Notes: generated by a model from the sequence alone, not told the origin. A DNA stretch of 64,000 nt from Sphingomonadales bacterium (GCA_025362295.1 JANYGX010000001.1:1-64000), one strand, 5' to 3'; positions 1-9,088 are shown, counted from the first letter of the stretch. Numbers and translations: made by a program.

Positions 1-20
1 ATGTTGATGAATGGATAACT

Positions 21-1461
21 TTAATGCTTGATCATGATGTGCCGGATGACTGTGTAATCATCAAGGCTGTAGGCGGACAAGTCTTTGCCGTAGCCGGATT
101 TTTTCACCCCGCCATGGGGCATTTCGCTGACAAACATAAAGTGGGTGTTGATCCAGGTGATGCCGTACTGAAGCTCGGCGGTCATGCGCATGGCCTTGCT
201 GATGTCGGCTGTCCAAGCCGACGATGACAGGCCGTAGGTGGAATCATTGGCATAGGCAATCGCCTGATCGATCCCATCAAAGCGGGTGATGGTGGTGACC
301 GGCCCAAAAATTTCGTTTTGCACCACCTCATCTTTTTGCTGAGCATTGGCGAGCACGGTTGGTGCGTAGAAATAGCCGGCACGGTCAAGCGATTGACCGC
401 CGCATGCGACCTCGATGCTGCCGCGCTCGACAGCGCGTTGGACAAAGCTTGCCACACGGCCGCGCTGGCGCTCGCTGATCAACGGCCCCATTTCCACTTG
501 ATCATCATGCGGTGCGCCAACTTTTATTTTGGCGACAGACGCCGCAAAATCAGCAACGAATTTATCATAGATTTTACTTTCGACATAAAGCCTGCAAGCG
601 GCGGTGCAATCTTGCCCCGCGTTGTAATAGCCAAAACTGCGCAAGCCCTCAATGGCTGCCGGAATGTCCGCATCGTTGAAGATGACCACAGGGGCCTTGC
701 CGCCAAGTTCCAGATGGGTGCGCTTGATGCCCTGGGCGGCGCGCTCCAATATGCTTTGGCCGGTCAGTATGTCGCCGGTCACAGAAATCATGCCGACCTG
801 CGGCTGACTGATGAGCGGAATGCCAACGCTCTCACCGCGCCCGATCACCATGTTCGCAACGCCTGCCGGAAAAATATCGGCGATATACTCAAACAGTTTG
901 ACAGCGGTGAGCGGCGTTTGCTCGGAGGGTTTAAACACGCAGCAGTTGCCAGCAGCAAGTGCAGGGGCCAGTTTCCAGGCTGCCATCATCAGCGGGTAAT
1001 TCCACGGCGCAATCGAGGCAATCACGCCAACCGGATCACGTCTTATATAGCTGGTATACCCTTCCATATACTCACCCGCTGCAAGGCTGTGCTGCGCGCG
1101 CACGGCACCAGCGAAATAGCGAAACACATCCGCCACGGCTGGCAGTTCATCCTGCAGCATGGCCGTGTAGGGCTTCCCGCAATTCAGCGATTCAAGTTCG
1201 GCAATCAGGGTGTTGTCGCTCTCAATCCGGTCAGCCAGAGCCAGCAGCATTTCGGCACGTTCACGCGGCACGCGCTTCGACCACGACGGGAATGCTCGTG
1301 CCGCCGCTTCAGCAGCACTCTGCACCTGACGCGGCGAAGCCTCACGCACACGGGTTATTTTTTTCGCCTGTTGCCGGGTTGAACACATCTTCCGATGCGC
1401 CTTCGCCATCAACAAAATGACCATCGATAAACTGACGGACGGCTGGTAAAATAAATGTCAT
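21..1461 (-). CDS. gamma-aminobutyraldehyde dehydrogenase-like ALDH, frameshifted near its N-terminus
   Basis: NAD(P)-dependent aldehyde dehydrogenase, closest by motifs to the PatD/YdcW group that oxidises 4-aminobutanal in putrescine breakdown. The main frame covers 21..about 1360 and shows the cofactor-site APWNYP, the general-base Glu in HLELGGKAP and the catalytic Cys in [11 protein letters not shown]; the C-terminus [20 protein letters not shown] is typical of this group. The natural N-terminus lies in another frame: ATG at 1461 behind GGAGACC reads [16 protein letters not shown], continuing to FNPATGEK, and joins the main frame only if one A is removed from a run of seven A (plus-strand T run 1358-1364). 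Corrected length is about 479 residues, normal for the family. The frameshift may be real or a homopolymer sequencing error; an in-frame start at 1424 without the family N-terminus is unlikely to be used. Function call firm to ALDH, tentative for substrate. Confidence 0.85.
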
Positions 1462-1784
1462 AATGGTCTCCGTCGTGTTGCCGGTTAACGATTGAGCAGA
1501 TGCGCGTCACCCGCCGCAGAGGCGCTGCCTTCATAGCGGCGTACTTTCAACTTATACTGAGATCGAATAGTACTTTCAGACGTCAATATTTGATATGTAT
1601 GTTTAATATTAATCCCAAATTATTCCTTGCATTGCTGCTGATGGTTTTTGTGGTAATTATAATAAAGCTTACTTGCTAACACGATTACATATCATTTTTT
1701 CTTGAGCAAATAGTGTTTTCTGAAAAGAGCTATCTGAAATATTGATGGCCGCATCATACATTAGGTGATAAAAATAAACTTACC
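1462..1784. other. AT-rich intergenic region with possible 26-residue hydrophobic ORF
   Basis: About 320 bases without an established gene, visibly richer in A and T than the dehydrogenase genes. It must hold the promoters of the divergent dehydrogenase (minus) and metallopeptidase-like gene (plus), but I see no clear -35/-10 pair. A short plus-strand ORF at 1599..1679 reads MFNINPKLFLALLLMVFVVI followed by six more residues and a stop, that is a single predicted membrane segment with a lysine on either side. No convincing ribosome binding site precedes it, so it may be chance. Confidence 0.35.
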
Positions 1785-2405
1785 ATGCGGAACAATCTAC
1801 TTCAAAATACTGATAATAAATTAAGAAACATTGCCGGTAGTGATTTAAATTATGTAGCTTATTCTAGGTACGATGCTAATGCCAGACGGTTAACCTTAGG
1901 TGAAACTAAATTGCTTAGGAATGCCTTTGGCAACTCAATCGACTTGAGCAATGTCAGGATTGTCAATGGCGCAGGCAAGAATCTCGATGCTATTGCGGCA
2001 TTCAACTTAGCCGGAAAACCAGCTATTACGGAAGGCAACACTGTTTATATTAACCCCGCCGTTAAGAATGGCACTTCAAAATATTATTCAGCTGATTTTT
2101 CATCCAGCAGCAATGGTACAAGCACATTGCTGCATGAATTTACACATGTTTTGCAATTTCAAAGACTGGGTTTTTCGGGTTTCGAAATAAAATATGCTAC
2201 CGATTTTGCAAACAATGATTTTAATAATGCTAAAGTTTATGATTATCTATCAAGAAATACGACCTTTCTCACAGAAACTTTGGAAGGTCAGGCACAAATG
2301 GTTGGAGACTATGCGCGATATAAATCCCAAAATATTCCATCAAGCACGCCTGAAATGCAGTCTTTAGAGAAAAAACTTAAGGGGTCAGGCATCTATGGCT
2401 TTTAA
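1785..2405 (+). CDS. HExxH metallopeptidase-like protein (Vgr-related/DUF4157-like)
   Basis: 206-residue protein without a signal peptide. The core LLHEFTHVLQ contains the zinc-peptidase motif HExxH, and a downstream LEGQAQMVGDY may give a third ligand (Glu). The segment RRLTLGETKLLRNAFGNSID resembles the start of Vgr-related or DUF4157-type metallopeptidase domains, which are often attached to toxins or contractile injection systems; that family link is from memory of the pattern, not a search. The stop overlaps the start of the next gene by 11 bases, so the two are probably co-translated. Base composition is more AT-rich than the flanking dehydrogenases, which hints at acquisition. Substrate and location unknown. 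Confidence 0.6.
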   Translation: MRNNLLQNTDNKLRNIAGSDLNYVAYSRYDANARRLTLGETKLLRNAFGNSIDLSNVRIVNGAGKNLDAIAAFNLAGKPAITEGNTVYINPAVKNGTSKYYSADFSSSSNGTSTLLHEFTHVLQFQRLGFSGFEIKYATDFANNDFNNAKVYDYLSRNTTFLTETLEGQAQMVGDYARYKSQNIPSSTPEMQSLEKKLKGSGIYGF

Positions 2406-2787
2406 TAGGCTTAATGCAAACTTGTTAATGCTCACATCACCTTTGTTTCTTGGTGGCTGCCAGTATGCCGCACTAGTTGAGCTGACTCAAACACATGACA
2501 ATAACATTCAAATTGACGTTACTCGAAAAGGAAATGCCTCACCCTGTGTGTACGGCTTGTCCATAAATCACACATTGGGTGGCAAGCAAGACGTTGTCTG
2601 GAATATCTATCTTGATACAGGGTACAGGAATTTTTGCGTAAGCCGATTTATATATCCAAATGTTCCACCACATTATCATCTCTTGCAGCCGACCATTGCA
2701 CTTGCGGCAGGGCAAAAATACACTGTAAGTATCACAGGTGTAGGTTTTGGAATTGAAGAGGGGTTTGTTCGAGCCGCAATAAAGTAA
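2395..2787 (+). CDS. small predicted lipoprotein
   Basis: 130-residue protein with a lipoprotein signal: a hydrophobic N-terminus ending in the lipobox LFLGGC, so the mature form should start at Cys22 and be anchored in a membrane. The remainder is predicted to be beta-rich (QIDVTRKG, WNIYLDTGY, QKYTVSITGVG) with two further cysteines that could form a disulfide. It starts inside the last codons of the metallopeptidase-like gene, which suggests a functional pair, for example an enzyme and a surface partner or inhibitor. I do not recognise the family. Confidence 0.6.
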   Translation: MAFNRLNANLLMLTSPLFLGGCQYAALVELTQTHDNNIQIDVTRKGNASPCVYGLSINHTLGGKQDVVWNIYLDTGYRNFCVSRFIYPNVPPHYHLLQPTIALAAGQKYTVSITGVGFGIEEGFVRAAIK

Positions 2788-2828
2788 GAGCTTAAAGCTC
2801 ATCATTGACTCATAATAATTGTTTGGAC

Positions 2829-2853
2829 CGTCATCCCAGCGAAGGCTGCAATC
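2829..2853. repeat. dispersed repeat, half copy (GTCATCCCAGCGAAGGCTG)
   Basis: The stretch starting CGTCATCCCAGCGAAGGC matches the left arm of the complete palindromic copy at 60472-60542 and the copy at the end of tilS (16806-16833). It lies in the gap between the lipoprotein gene and the convergent aldehyde dehydrogenase. Only one arm is visible; a short T-rich run follows. Confidence 0.6.
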
Positions 2854-2948
2854 TATTTTTTTTATTCGTTATAGATTACAAAAAGGCGGTGCGCCACGAG
2901 CGCGTTTTGTTAGCCAGGCCCATCACCGTGTCTCCGGCTTGATCAAGG

Positions 2949-4391
2949 CTATGCCGCGTAAAAACCGTTCACAACCTTGATTTCAAGAAAGTCATCCAGC
3001 CCGAACTTGCCCCACTCACGACCATTGCCCGATTGTTTATAGCCACCGAAAGGTGAGCAGAAATCCTGCCCGGCACCGTTGACGTGCACACTGCCCGCGC
3101 GAATGCGCCGGGCAACGCGGCGAGCCTGTTCAAGATCAAGTGACTGCACATAGCCAGCAAGGCCATAGGGTGTATCGTTGGCAATGCGTATGGCATCATC
3201 TTCATCGGTAAAGGGGATCATCACCAGAACAGGTCCAAAAACTTCTTCCTGTGCAATCGTCATGGTGTTTTTCACCTGCGCAAAAATGGTTGGCTTGACA
3301 TAATAGCCATGCTCAAATCCGGCTGGTTTGCCAACACCGCCGGCAATGAGTTTGGCGCCTTCATCAACGCCAACCTGAATGAGTGTTTGAATTTTGTCGT
3401 ACTGAAGTTTGCTGACAACTGGGCCAAGATGCGGCCCTGGCTGCACGGGATCACCCAGTGTCACACCACTGGCCACACGCGCTGCAATTTCGATAGCCTT
3501 GTCGTAGCCTGATGCCTCCACCAGCATACGCGTTGGGGCATTGCAGGATTGGCCGCTGTTGCTGAAGCAATGCAGCACGCCGCGTGTTACAGCAGCCTCC
3601 AAACCGGCATCAGCAAAAACAACATTGGCTGATTTTCCGCCGAGCTCCTGCGACACGCGCTTGACAGTATCAGCGGCTGATTTGGCAATCTGTATGCCAG
3701 CACGGGTTGAGCCGGTAAACGAAATCATATCAACATCGGGGTGGCTGGTAAGAGCACTACCAATGCCAGCACCTGTGCCATGCACCATGTTAAAAACACC
3801 GGCTGGAAAACCAGCCTGATCAATAAACTCGGCAAACAGCTGTGCAGATAGCGGTGCCACTTCGCTGGGTTTGAGCACCATGGTGCAACCGGCAATCAGC
3901 GCAGGGCCAACTTTTGCAGCCAGCTGGTTGACCGGCCAGTTCCACGGCGTGATCAACACACACACACCAATCGGCTCATGCACAAGATTGCCATTTGCAC
4001 CAATCTTGGATTCCCACTGCATAGCTCGTGCGGCCTTCACGGTCTCCTTCAAATGGCCAGGCCCACAGGCGGCCTGCGCGTTGAATGACAAATTATAAGG
4101 TGCACCCATTTCTGTGGTGATTGCGCGCACCATTTCATCATAACGCCGCTCAAAGATTGCAATCAGTTTTTCGGTCAGCACTATGCGCTCATCCAGCGAG
4201 AGAGCGGCATAATTATTAAACGCTGCCCGCGCAGCTTTCACAGCCCGGTCTACATCGTCGGCGCCACTCAAAGCAACGTGCGCCACGACCTCCATCGTTG
4301 CTGGATTGATGGCATCAACCGTATCCTTTGATGTCATCGGCATTGTCCACTTACCGCCGACGTACGATTCAAGTGTTTTAATATCAGGCAT
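2949..4391 (-). CDS. aldehyde dehydrogenase family protein
   Basis: Oxidises an aldehyde to the acid with NAD(P)+. About 480 residues, full family length. Visible motifs: ITPWNWPVNQ in the cofactor domain, SFTGSTRAG, the general-base Glu in SQELGGKSA (about residue 249) and the nucleophile Cys in NSGQSCNAPTR (about 283), then EEVFGPV and a C-terminal SPFGGYKQSGNGREWGK. I place the start at the ATG at 4391 (MPDIKTLESYVGG), two codons after an upstream TTG. Only about 50 bases separate it from the acyl-CoA ligase upstream on the same strand, so the two probably form an operon: an aldehyde may be oxidised and an acid activated. Substrate cannot be read from sequence. Confidence 0.9.
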   Translation of the reverse strand: MPDIKTLESYVGGKWTMPMTSKDTVDAINPATMEVVAHVALSGADDVDRAVKAARAAFNNYAALSLDERIVLTEKLIAIFERRYDEMVRAITTEMGAPYNLSFNAQAACGPGHLKETVKAARAMQWESKIGANGNLVHEPIGVCVLITPWNWPVNQLAAKVGPALIAGCTMVLKPSEVAPLSAQLFAEFIDQAGFPAGVFNMVHGTGAGIGSALTSHPDVDMISFTGSTRAGIQIAKSAADTVKRVSQELGGKSANVVFADAGLEAAVTRGVLHCFSNSGQSCNAPTRMLVEASGYDKAIEIAARVASGVTLGDPVQPGPHLGPVVSKLQYDKIQTLIQVGVDEGAKLIAGGVGKPAGFEHGYYVKPTIFAQVKNTMTIAQEEVFGPVLVMIPFTDEDDAIRIANDTPYGLAGYVQSLDLEQARRVARRIRAGSVHVNGAGQDFCSPFGGYKQSGNGREWGKFGLDDFLEIKVVNGFYAA

Positions 4392-4439
4392 AACCAATGG
4401 CTCTTTTCTGTTTTTAGCTTTGAACTGAATGTATTTTAA

Positions 4440-6071
4440 TCATGACACACTCAGCACATGGTTGGCAAACTGTTTGCGGAGTTCCATCTTGTTCAATTTT
4501 CCGGTGGCGCCGTGCGGTAGTTCATCGACAAAGGCCACATCATCAGGGAGCCACCATTTGGCAACCTGTGGTGCCACCACATCAAGTATGTTCTGTTTAG
4601 TGGCACTCATTCCAGCCTTTAAAATAATGATCAGAAGTGGGCGTTCATCCCATTTGGGGTGGACAACACCGATCACGGCGGCCTCCTGCACAGCAGGGTG
4701 TGCCAGCGCTGCGTTTTCTATATCGATGGATGATATCCACTCGCCGCCGGATTTGATCACATCCTTGGCGCGATCGGTAATATGCAGAAAGCCATGCGGA
4801 TCCATCGTTGCCACGTCGCCGGAATCAAACCAGCCTTCGGCATCGAGAATATCGCCGCCTTCCCCTTTGAAGTAGCGCGCCACCACCCAGGGTCCACGCA
4901 CCTTGAGGTTGCCAAAGGCTATGCCGTCATGCGGTAACGCCTTACCATCCGGTCCGGTGATTTTGAGATCAACACCAAAAATCCGCCGACCCTGTTTGCA
5001 CTGGGCATCAAGTTGAACCTCTTTATTCATGGCGAGAATTTCTGGCGTGAGCGTTCCAATGGTTCCAAGCGGTGAAGTTTCTGTCATGCCCCACGCATGA
5101 CCAACCTTGATGCCATACTTGGTCTGAAACGTATCAATCATTATGCGCGGGGCAGCCGAGCCACCAATGGTGACAGTTTGCAAATTGCCAAGCCCGGTGC
5201 CGGTTGCCTCAAGGTGCTGCAGCATGGCCAGCCACACCGTTGGCACAGCGGCTGTGAATGTAACGCCTTCATCGATAATCAGTTGTTGCAGGGTTGCTGC
5301 ATCGAAATGCGGACCGTTGAACACCAGCTTGCAGCCAACGGCGGCCGCTCCATAAGGAATGGCCCAGGCGTTGGCGTGAAACATTGGCACAACGGGCAAT
5401 ATAACAGACGATGCTGTCATACCCATGGTATCCGCCATGCAGGCCCCGTACGTGTGCAGCACGGTCGAACGGTGCGAGTAGAGCACACCCTTGGGGTTGC
5501 CTGTGGTGCCGGAGGTGTAGCAGAGACTCGACGCGGTGTTTTCATCAAAGCTCGGCCAGGTATAGTCCCCGTTTTCGGCGGCTATCATGTCTTCGTAACA
5601 CAGCACGCCGCCGGGCACCTTTATGTCCGGCACATGTGCCCTGGGGCAAAGGGCTATGTAATGTTTAACAGTTGGCAAGTGCGGGCTGAGTTTTTCAACC
5701 AGCGGTGCAAATGTCGTGTCAAACAGCAACACACTGTCTTCCGCATGATTGATAATATAAATCAACTGATCAACAAACAGGCGTGGGTTAAGTGTGTGAC
5801 ACACCCGCTCGCTGCCCGAGGTGCCGTACCACACTTCCAGATGACGATGACCATTCCAGGCCAGTGTGGCAATGCGGTCACCTGGCTTGCAGCCCAGCCG
5901 GTTCAGCGCCTGGGCCAATTGCTTGGAACGACGTTCAATATCATGCCACGTGCAGCGATGGGTGCCGCCTTCAACAAGTTTGGTAACGATTTCGCGGTGA
6001 CCGTGGGCGGCACTGGCGTGGCTTAAAAAGCGTGACACCAGAAGTGGCCAGTTTTGCATTTGTCCAAGCAT
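4440..6071 (-). CDS. AMP-dependent fatty-acyl-CoA ligase, DmdB-like
   Basis: ANL-superfamily enzyme that activates a carboxylic acid through an acyl-adenylate to its CoA thioester. 543 residues. The phosphate-binding motif YTSGTTGNPKG lies at about residues 185-195, GMTETSPLG about 330-340, the hinge region GWFDSGDVATMDPHGFLHI, and the C-terminal catalytic Lys region PHGATGKLNKMELRKQF. The N-terminus MLGQMQNWPLLVSRFL is characteristic of the medium-chain and 3-(methylthio)propionyl-CoA ligase (DmdB) group; substrate is therefore inferred only. The start is ATG behind GGGGAG. It is first of a probable two-gene unit with the dehydrogenase at 2949. Confidence 0.88.
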   Translation of the reverse strand: MLGQMQNWPLLVSRFLSHASAAHGHREIVTKLVEGGTHRCTWHDIERRSKQLAQALNRLGCKPGDRIATLAWNGHRHLEVWYGTSGSERVCHTLNPRLFVDQLIYIINHAEDSVLLFDTTFAPLVEKLSPHLPTVKHYIALCPRAHVPDIKVPGGVLCYEDMIAAENGDYTWPSFDENTASSLCYTSGTTGNPKGVLYSHRSTVLHTYGACMADTMGMTASSVILPVVPMFHANAWAIPYGAAAVGCKLVFNGPHFDAATLQQLIIDEGVTFTAAVPTVWLAMLQHLEATGTGLGNLQTVTIGGSAAPRIMIDTFQTKYGIKVGHAWGMTETSPLGTIGTLTPEILAMNKEVQLDAQCKQGRRIFGVDLKITGPDGKALPHDGIAFGNLKVRGPWVVARYFKGEGGDILDAEGWFDSGDVATMDPHGFLHITDRAKDVIKSGGEWISSIDIENAALAHPAVQEAAVIGVVHPKWDERPLLIIILKAGMSATKQNILDVVAPQVAKWWLPDDVAFVDELPHGATGKLNKMELRKQFANHVLSVS

Positions 6072-6133
6072 AGCGATCTCCCCAATATATTTAAGGAAAA
6101 TCTAGACCACTCCTGTCAATCCAGCAAGGCAGA

Positions 6134-6571
6134 TTAAACCGAGTCGCCAAGCCAGTGCTGGATCATGACCGCATATAATTCTGGCATATTGTATTTATAA
6201 AGTTCGCTCAATGAAATCAGTTGCGCCTGATCATGTTCCGTTGAGAGCGTTAGCGCATCAATAGACAAGCCCGAAGGCAGGCGAGCGCCAAAAAAAGCTA
6301 CATAAACCGGCGACCGGGCACCCCGCAGTCGCAGATGATCTCCCAGATGCTTGATATGTGACATAGCCATGCCGGTCTCTTCCATCAGCTCACGAGAGAG
6401 TGTTGCCACAGGCGTTTCTGAAGGCGCGCAGCGACCCCCCGGCAAATCCCACAAGCCATCCGTTTTTCGAATCACAAGGGCCAAGTTACCAGAACGAATG
6501 ACCAATTTTACTCTCTCTGGCTTGAGAACCAGACGTGATGCATTAACCAAAGGGGAATAAAGTTCATTCAT
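6134..6571 (-). CDS. NUDIX hydrolase
   Basis: 145-residue single-domain protein with a complete NUDIX box: GGRCAPSE, then seven residues, then RELMEETGM (Gx5Ex7REUxEExGU), at about residues 45-67. Such enzymes hydrolyse nucleoside diphosphates linked to another group; the substrate cannot be assigned. The N-terminal part (LVLKPERVKLVIRSGNLALV) is a short beta-rich lead-in. It stands alone on the minus strand, divergent from the small membrane protein gene at 6704. Confidence 0.88.
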   Translation of the reverse strand: MNELYSPLVNASRLVLKPERVKLVIRSGNLALVIRKTDGLWDLPGGRCAPSETPVATLSRELMEETGMAMSHIKHLGDHLRLRGARSPVYVAFFGARLPSGLSIDALTLSTEHDQAQLISLSELYKYNMPELYAVMIQHWLGDSV

Positions 6572-6703
6572 TCATCTATATATAGATGTTAATAGTAAAT
6601 AATTTACTACATTTAGCAATAATCGTGAAAATAATAAAAGGTCTTGACTTTAGAATCAAAATAGTACAAATAAAGAACATTACATAAACATATGGAGACT
6701 TTT

Positions 6704-7018
6704 ATGGGGCTTATTTATACATTTATGATGGTTTTGACCTGTGTGAGCAGTGTATTATCGCTTTACAGCCTACTCGATACGTTCAGGGTTGATAAAGAAT
6801 TACATCCTTTGGCAATGGCCGTTGCTTCATCCAACATGCCGGCAACGCCCGCAATCACCGTAACTTTCTGGATAGTGTGTGGTCTTGCAATGCGGGCAGG
6901 GCGATGGATTGCCTTGCGGTTTGTAGAGTTCAAAACCCTGCCTCACATGATGAACCGCCATAGCCTCTTCACCGGTCTCAACCAAGAAAGTATAGAACAG
7001 ACTGGCTGTATCGCTTAG
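6704..7018 (+). CDS. small hypothetical membrane protein
   Basis: I do not recognise this ORF. From the ATG at 6704, which has GGAG seven bases upstream, it reads MGLIYTFMMVLTCVSSVLSL, a clear hydrophobic segment, and has a second hydrophobic stretch ITVTFWIVCGLAMRAG near residues 50-65. The C-terminal 30 residues are polar. A TTGACT at 6644-6649 could be a -35 element but no good -10 is visible at proper spacing. A minus-strand ORF overlaps most of it. Real gene status is uncertain; the Shine-Dalgarno and membrane profile favour the plus strand. Confidence 0.4.
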   Translation: MGLIYTFMMVLTCVSSVLSLYSLLDTFRVDKELHPLAMAVASSNMPATPAITVTFWIVCGLAMRAGRWIALRFVEFKTLPHMMNRHSLFTGLNQESIEQTGCIA

Positions 7019-7087
7019 CAAGCCCTGGCTGCGCAAGACAGCTACATTTTGCAGGCGCAACAGTGAGACAGAGTTGTTTGATATACC

Positions 7088-7261
7088 ATGATTAACGTAC
7101 AGCTTAGCAAAGACGACATCATACTGCTCATGCAAGCTCTAAACGAGATATGCAACGGCCCCGATGCCATCGAACATTGGGAATTCACCACACGCATGGG
7201 GGCTACGAGGGACGAAGCCATGATGCTATGGGAAAAGCTTAATAAATATTATAATGTTTGA
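7088..7261 (+). CDS. 57-residue conserved-looking small protein
   Basis: A short soluble protein starting MINVQLSKDDIILLMQALNE and containing ICNGPDAIEHWEFTTRMGAT, then RDEAMMLWEKLNKYYNV. The pattern Q-L-S..(D/E)...L..ALNE(I/V)CNG....FxTRxG(A/S)xx(D/E)EA is one I recall from small hypothetical proteins in diverse bacteria, which is why I call it a gene despite its length. It looks entirely alpha-helical with no signal peptide or membrane segment. No strong ribosome binding site is visible. Function unknown. Confidence 0.55.
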   Translation: MINVQLSKDDIILLMQALNEICNGPDAIEHWEFTTRMGATRDEAMMLWEKLNKYYNV

Positions 7262-7396
7262 TATGGTGCCATAGTGGATAATCAAACTCATGGCCTCACC
7301 TTTACCAAACGGATTTTTATCTGGCAATGTGCAATGCCATTGAACATCAAGGCCATTTAAATAGCGAATCCTCCACCATTACTGGCGGGGGCGTTT

Positions 7397-8452
7397 TTAT
7401 TTTGTCGTGACCTCAGCAACAGTCGCTACCACCCCACAAGAATGACAAAAGCGAGAAAAGGCATTCTTGCGCGTCTTGCATGATGTGCAGTGATCGAAAA
7501 CGCAAATGCCGCAGTGTGTGCAGAAGTTATTTGCTTCATCTTCATATTTGTACGGCCGCTCACAACCAGGGCAAACTTTTTTACTCATCCGGCCCAGCAC
7601 CACGTCATAGTTCAATTCTTCGCGCCGTTTGATATCAGGCTTGGCTTCTTCGATTTTCTGTCGCTCTAAGTAGCGCTGCAAGCCATTGATGGCGTAGCGA
7701 CCCACGACAAGTGTGACAATGATCCCGACGATATATCGAACGTATCCGCCGTAGTTTGGCAAATAGGGCACCAGTTCAAAGAAAAATGTGAACAGGGCAA
7801 AGAAAATGAACCCCCAGACAAATGGCCAGTAGCGATGCTTGCGCATGGCTTTGAACAGCCAGCCAGCAATGGCAAGCAGTGGCAGTGTGATGGCGAGACG
7901 GTATAGAAAGACCCGCAACTGTTGTGCCCGCAGTGCAGATTGAAGTTGCGACTGGGCAGCATCTTCAAGCGCGGTGCGCTGGCTTTGCACGCCACTCAAC
8001 CGGGCATTCAAGTCGGCAATATTCTGTTTTACGGCATCCAGTTTTGCTTCTGGTGCACGCTCAGCCTCGCGAAGATTATCGAGTTTTCTGGTGCGCGCGA
8101 TGACTTCCGGATCCTGATCGGATTTCCCTGTTACTTCGCGGGTCTGGACCCAGTTGTTGAAACTGTCCTGTTCGGCGCGCGTCGCATTGCCTGCCGAGTT
8201 AACCTGCTTTTGCAGTGGTTCAGCCTGCCGGTTCAGTTCGGTCAATTCCTGATTGATGGATTTGATCTGAACATCAAGCGGTCGCGCTTTAGTCTGATCG
8301 ACATATCTCTCCAGCGTGACTGCATTATCTACACGCGGCAGGTCTCGCACCACCAGCGACCCAAGCGCAACAAGGAAGTAAGCAAACAAAATCGCCACGA
8401 CCCAAAGGCCGCGGTTGAACACAGTCTCGGTGAAGCGAATACCTCTAGCCAT
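7397..8452 (-). CDS. membrane protein with coiled coil and C-terminal zinc ribbons
   Basis: 351 residues. Order of parts: one membrane segment near residues 15-38 (LWVVAILFAYFLVALGSLVV); a long polar, Gln/Glu/Arg-rich coiled coil at about 65-180; a cluster of membrane segments at about 182-258; and a Cys-rich tail with pairs CPGC, CTHCGIC, CTSC and CHSCG, which should bind two zinc ions. The topology suggests an inner-membrane protein with a periplasmic coiled coil and a cytoplasmic zinc-ribbon tail. I know similar uncharacterised proteins from alphaproteobacteria but no function. ATG start behind a GGGGG run. Confidence 0.7.
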   Translation of the reverse strand: MARGIRFTETVFNRGLWVVAILFAYFLVALGSLVVRDLPRVDNAVTLERYVDQTKARPLDVQIKSINQELTELNRQAEPLQKQVNSAGNATRAEQDSFNNWVQTREVTGKSDQDPEVIARTRKLDNLREAERAPEAKLDAVKQNIADLNARLSGVQSQRTALEDAAQSQLQSALRAQQLRVFLYRLAITLPLLAIAGWLFKAMRKHRYWPFVWGFIFFALFTFFFELVPYLPNYGGYVRYIVGIIVTLVVGRYAINGLQRYLERQKIEEAKPDIKRREELNYDVVLGRMSKKVCPGCERPYKYEDEANNFCTHCGICVFDHCTSCKTRKNAFSRFCHSCGVVATVAEVTTK

Positions 8453-8589
8453 ATGAACCCCCTAACAATTTGAAGGCAAGCTATGGTATGCGTTGGGGAG
8501 AGTCAAATATGGGTAGCCACAATTTCCACAGGCAGAGGGTATTTATCGGACCCCATCGGCACCATGTTGGTGAGCGCGGGTATGCCGCG

Positions 8590-8817
8590 CTACCTCGGAT
8601 TGCGCCGGGCAGCGCCCATAGTTGAAGCCCAACTGATCAAGTCACATGCGCCAATGAACAACCGTTTGGTCTTGCCACCGATCCTGTACTTCAACCGCCA
8701 CCATTTCGCGCCAGTGGGTGTAACCTCGATGACCCCCCCTCCGTCGAATAGTGTGTAAGACTTCTCAGCTGGTTTGGCTTGGCGAATCTTGGCATCTGTC
8801 AGGGCATTATGCTTCAT
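8590..8817 (-). pseudogene. remnant of P4-type tyrosine integrase (N-terminal DUF4102 domain)
   Basis: The reading frame begins MKHNALTDAKIRQAKPAEKS and continues with LFDGGGVIEVTPTGAKWWRL and KYRIGGKTKRLFIG, the signature N-terminal arm-binding domain of P4-family site-specific integrases. An intact protein has about 400 residues; this one stops after 75, with STMGAARRNPR resembling the next conserved helix just before the stop. No catalytic R-H-R-Y domain follows. It lies about 110 bases past the 3' end of tRNA-Thr and in the same orientation, the usual arrangement for an element integrated at a tRNA 3' end, so this is probably a scar of a lost island. Confidence 0.75.
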
Positions 8818-8928
8818 GTTTACACTCCATTAATCATTGGGTACCACGGCAGTGTGACAAGTTGGTAGCGAAGCCCGTAACGGAACCCAATTTTCAGCGC
8901 TGCTATGAAACGGCTCTAAATGTAGCCC

Positions 8929-9003
<75 letters not shown>

Positions 9004-9088
9004 GGATTGGGTGGTTACTTGAAAAGGTCTTGCCGTGCTGGCGTTAATTTGTCAAACCTCTTTGCTGGATGCAGAGGTCACCCAATGA

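Noticed and set aside
318-1382. 354-codon plus-strand ORF
   Set aside because: It lies wholly opposite the aldehyde dehydrogenase gene, whose motifs are certain; the translated product is rich in His, Arg and Cys with no domain, as expected of a shadow frame.
5097-6026. 309-codon plus-strand ORF
   Set aside because: Antisense shadow of the acyl-CoA ligase, which has clear catalytic motifs.
6827-7135. Minus-strand ORF ending in CPHC and CGRC pairs
   Set aside because: The Cys pairs resemble a zinc ribbon, but there is no ribosome site, the frame crosses the start of the small protein at 7088, and the rest has no domain character. The plus-strand reading is slightly better supported.
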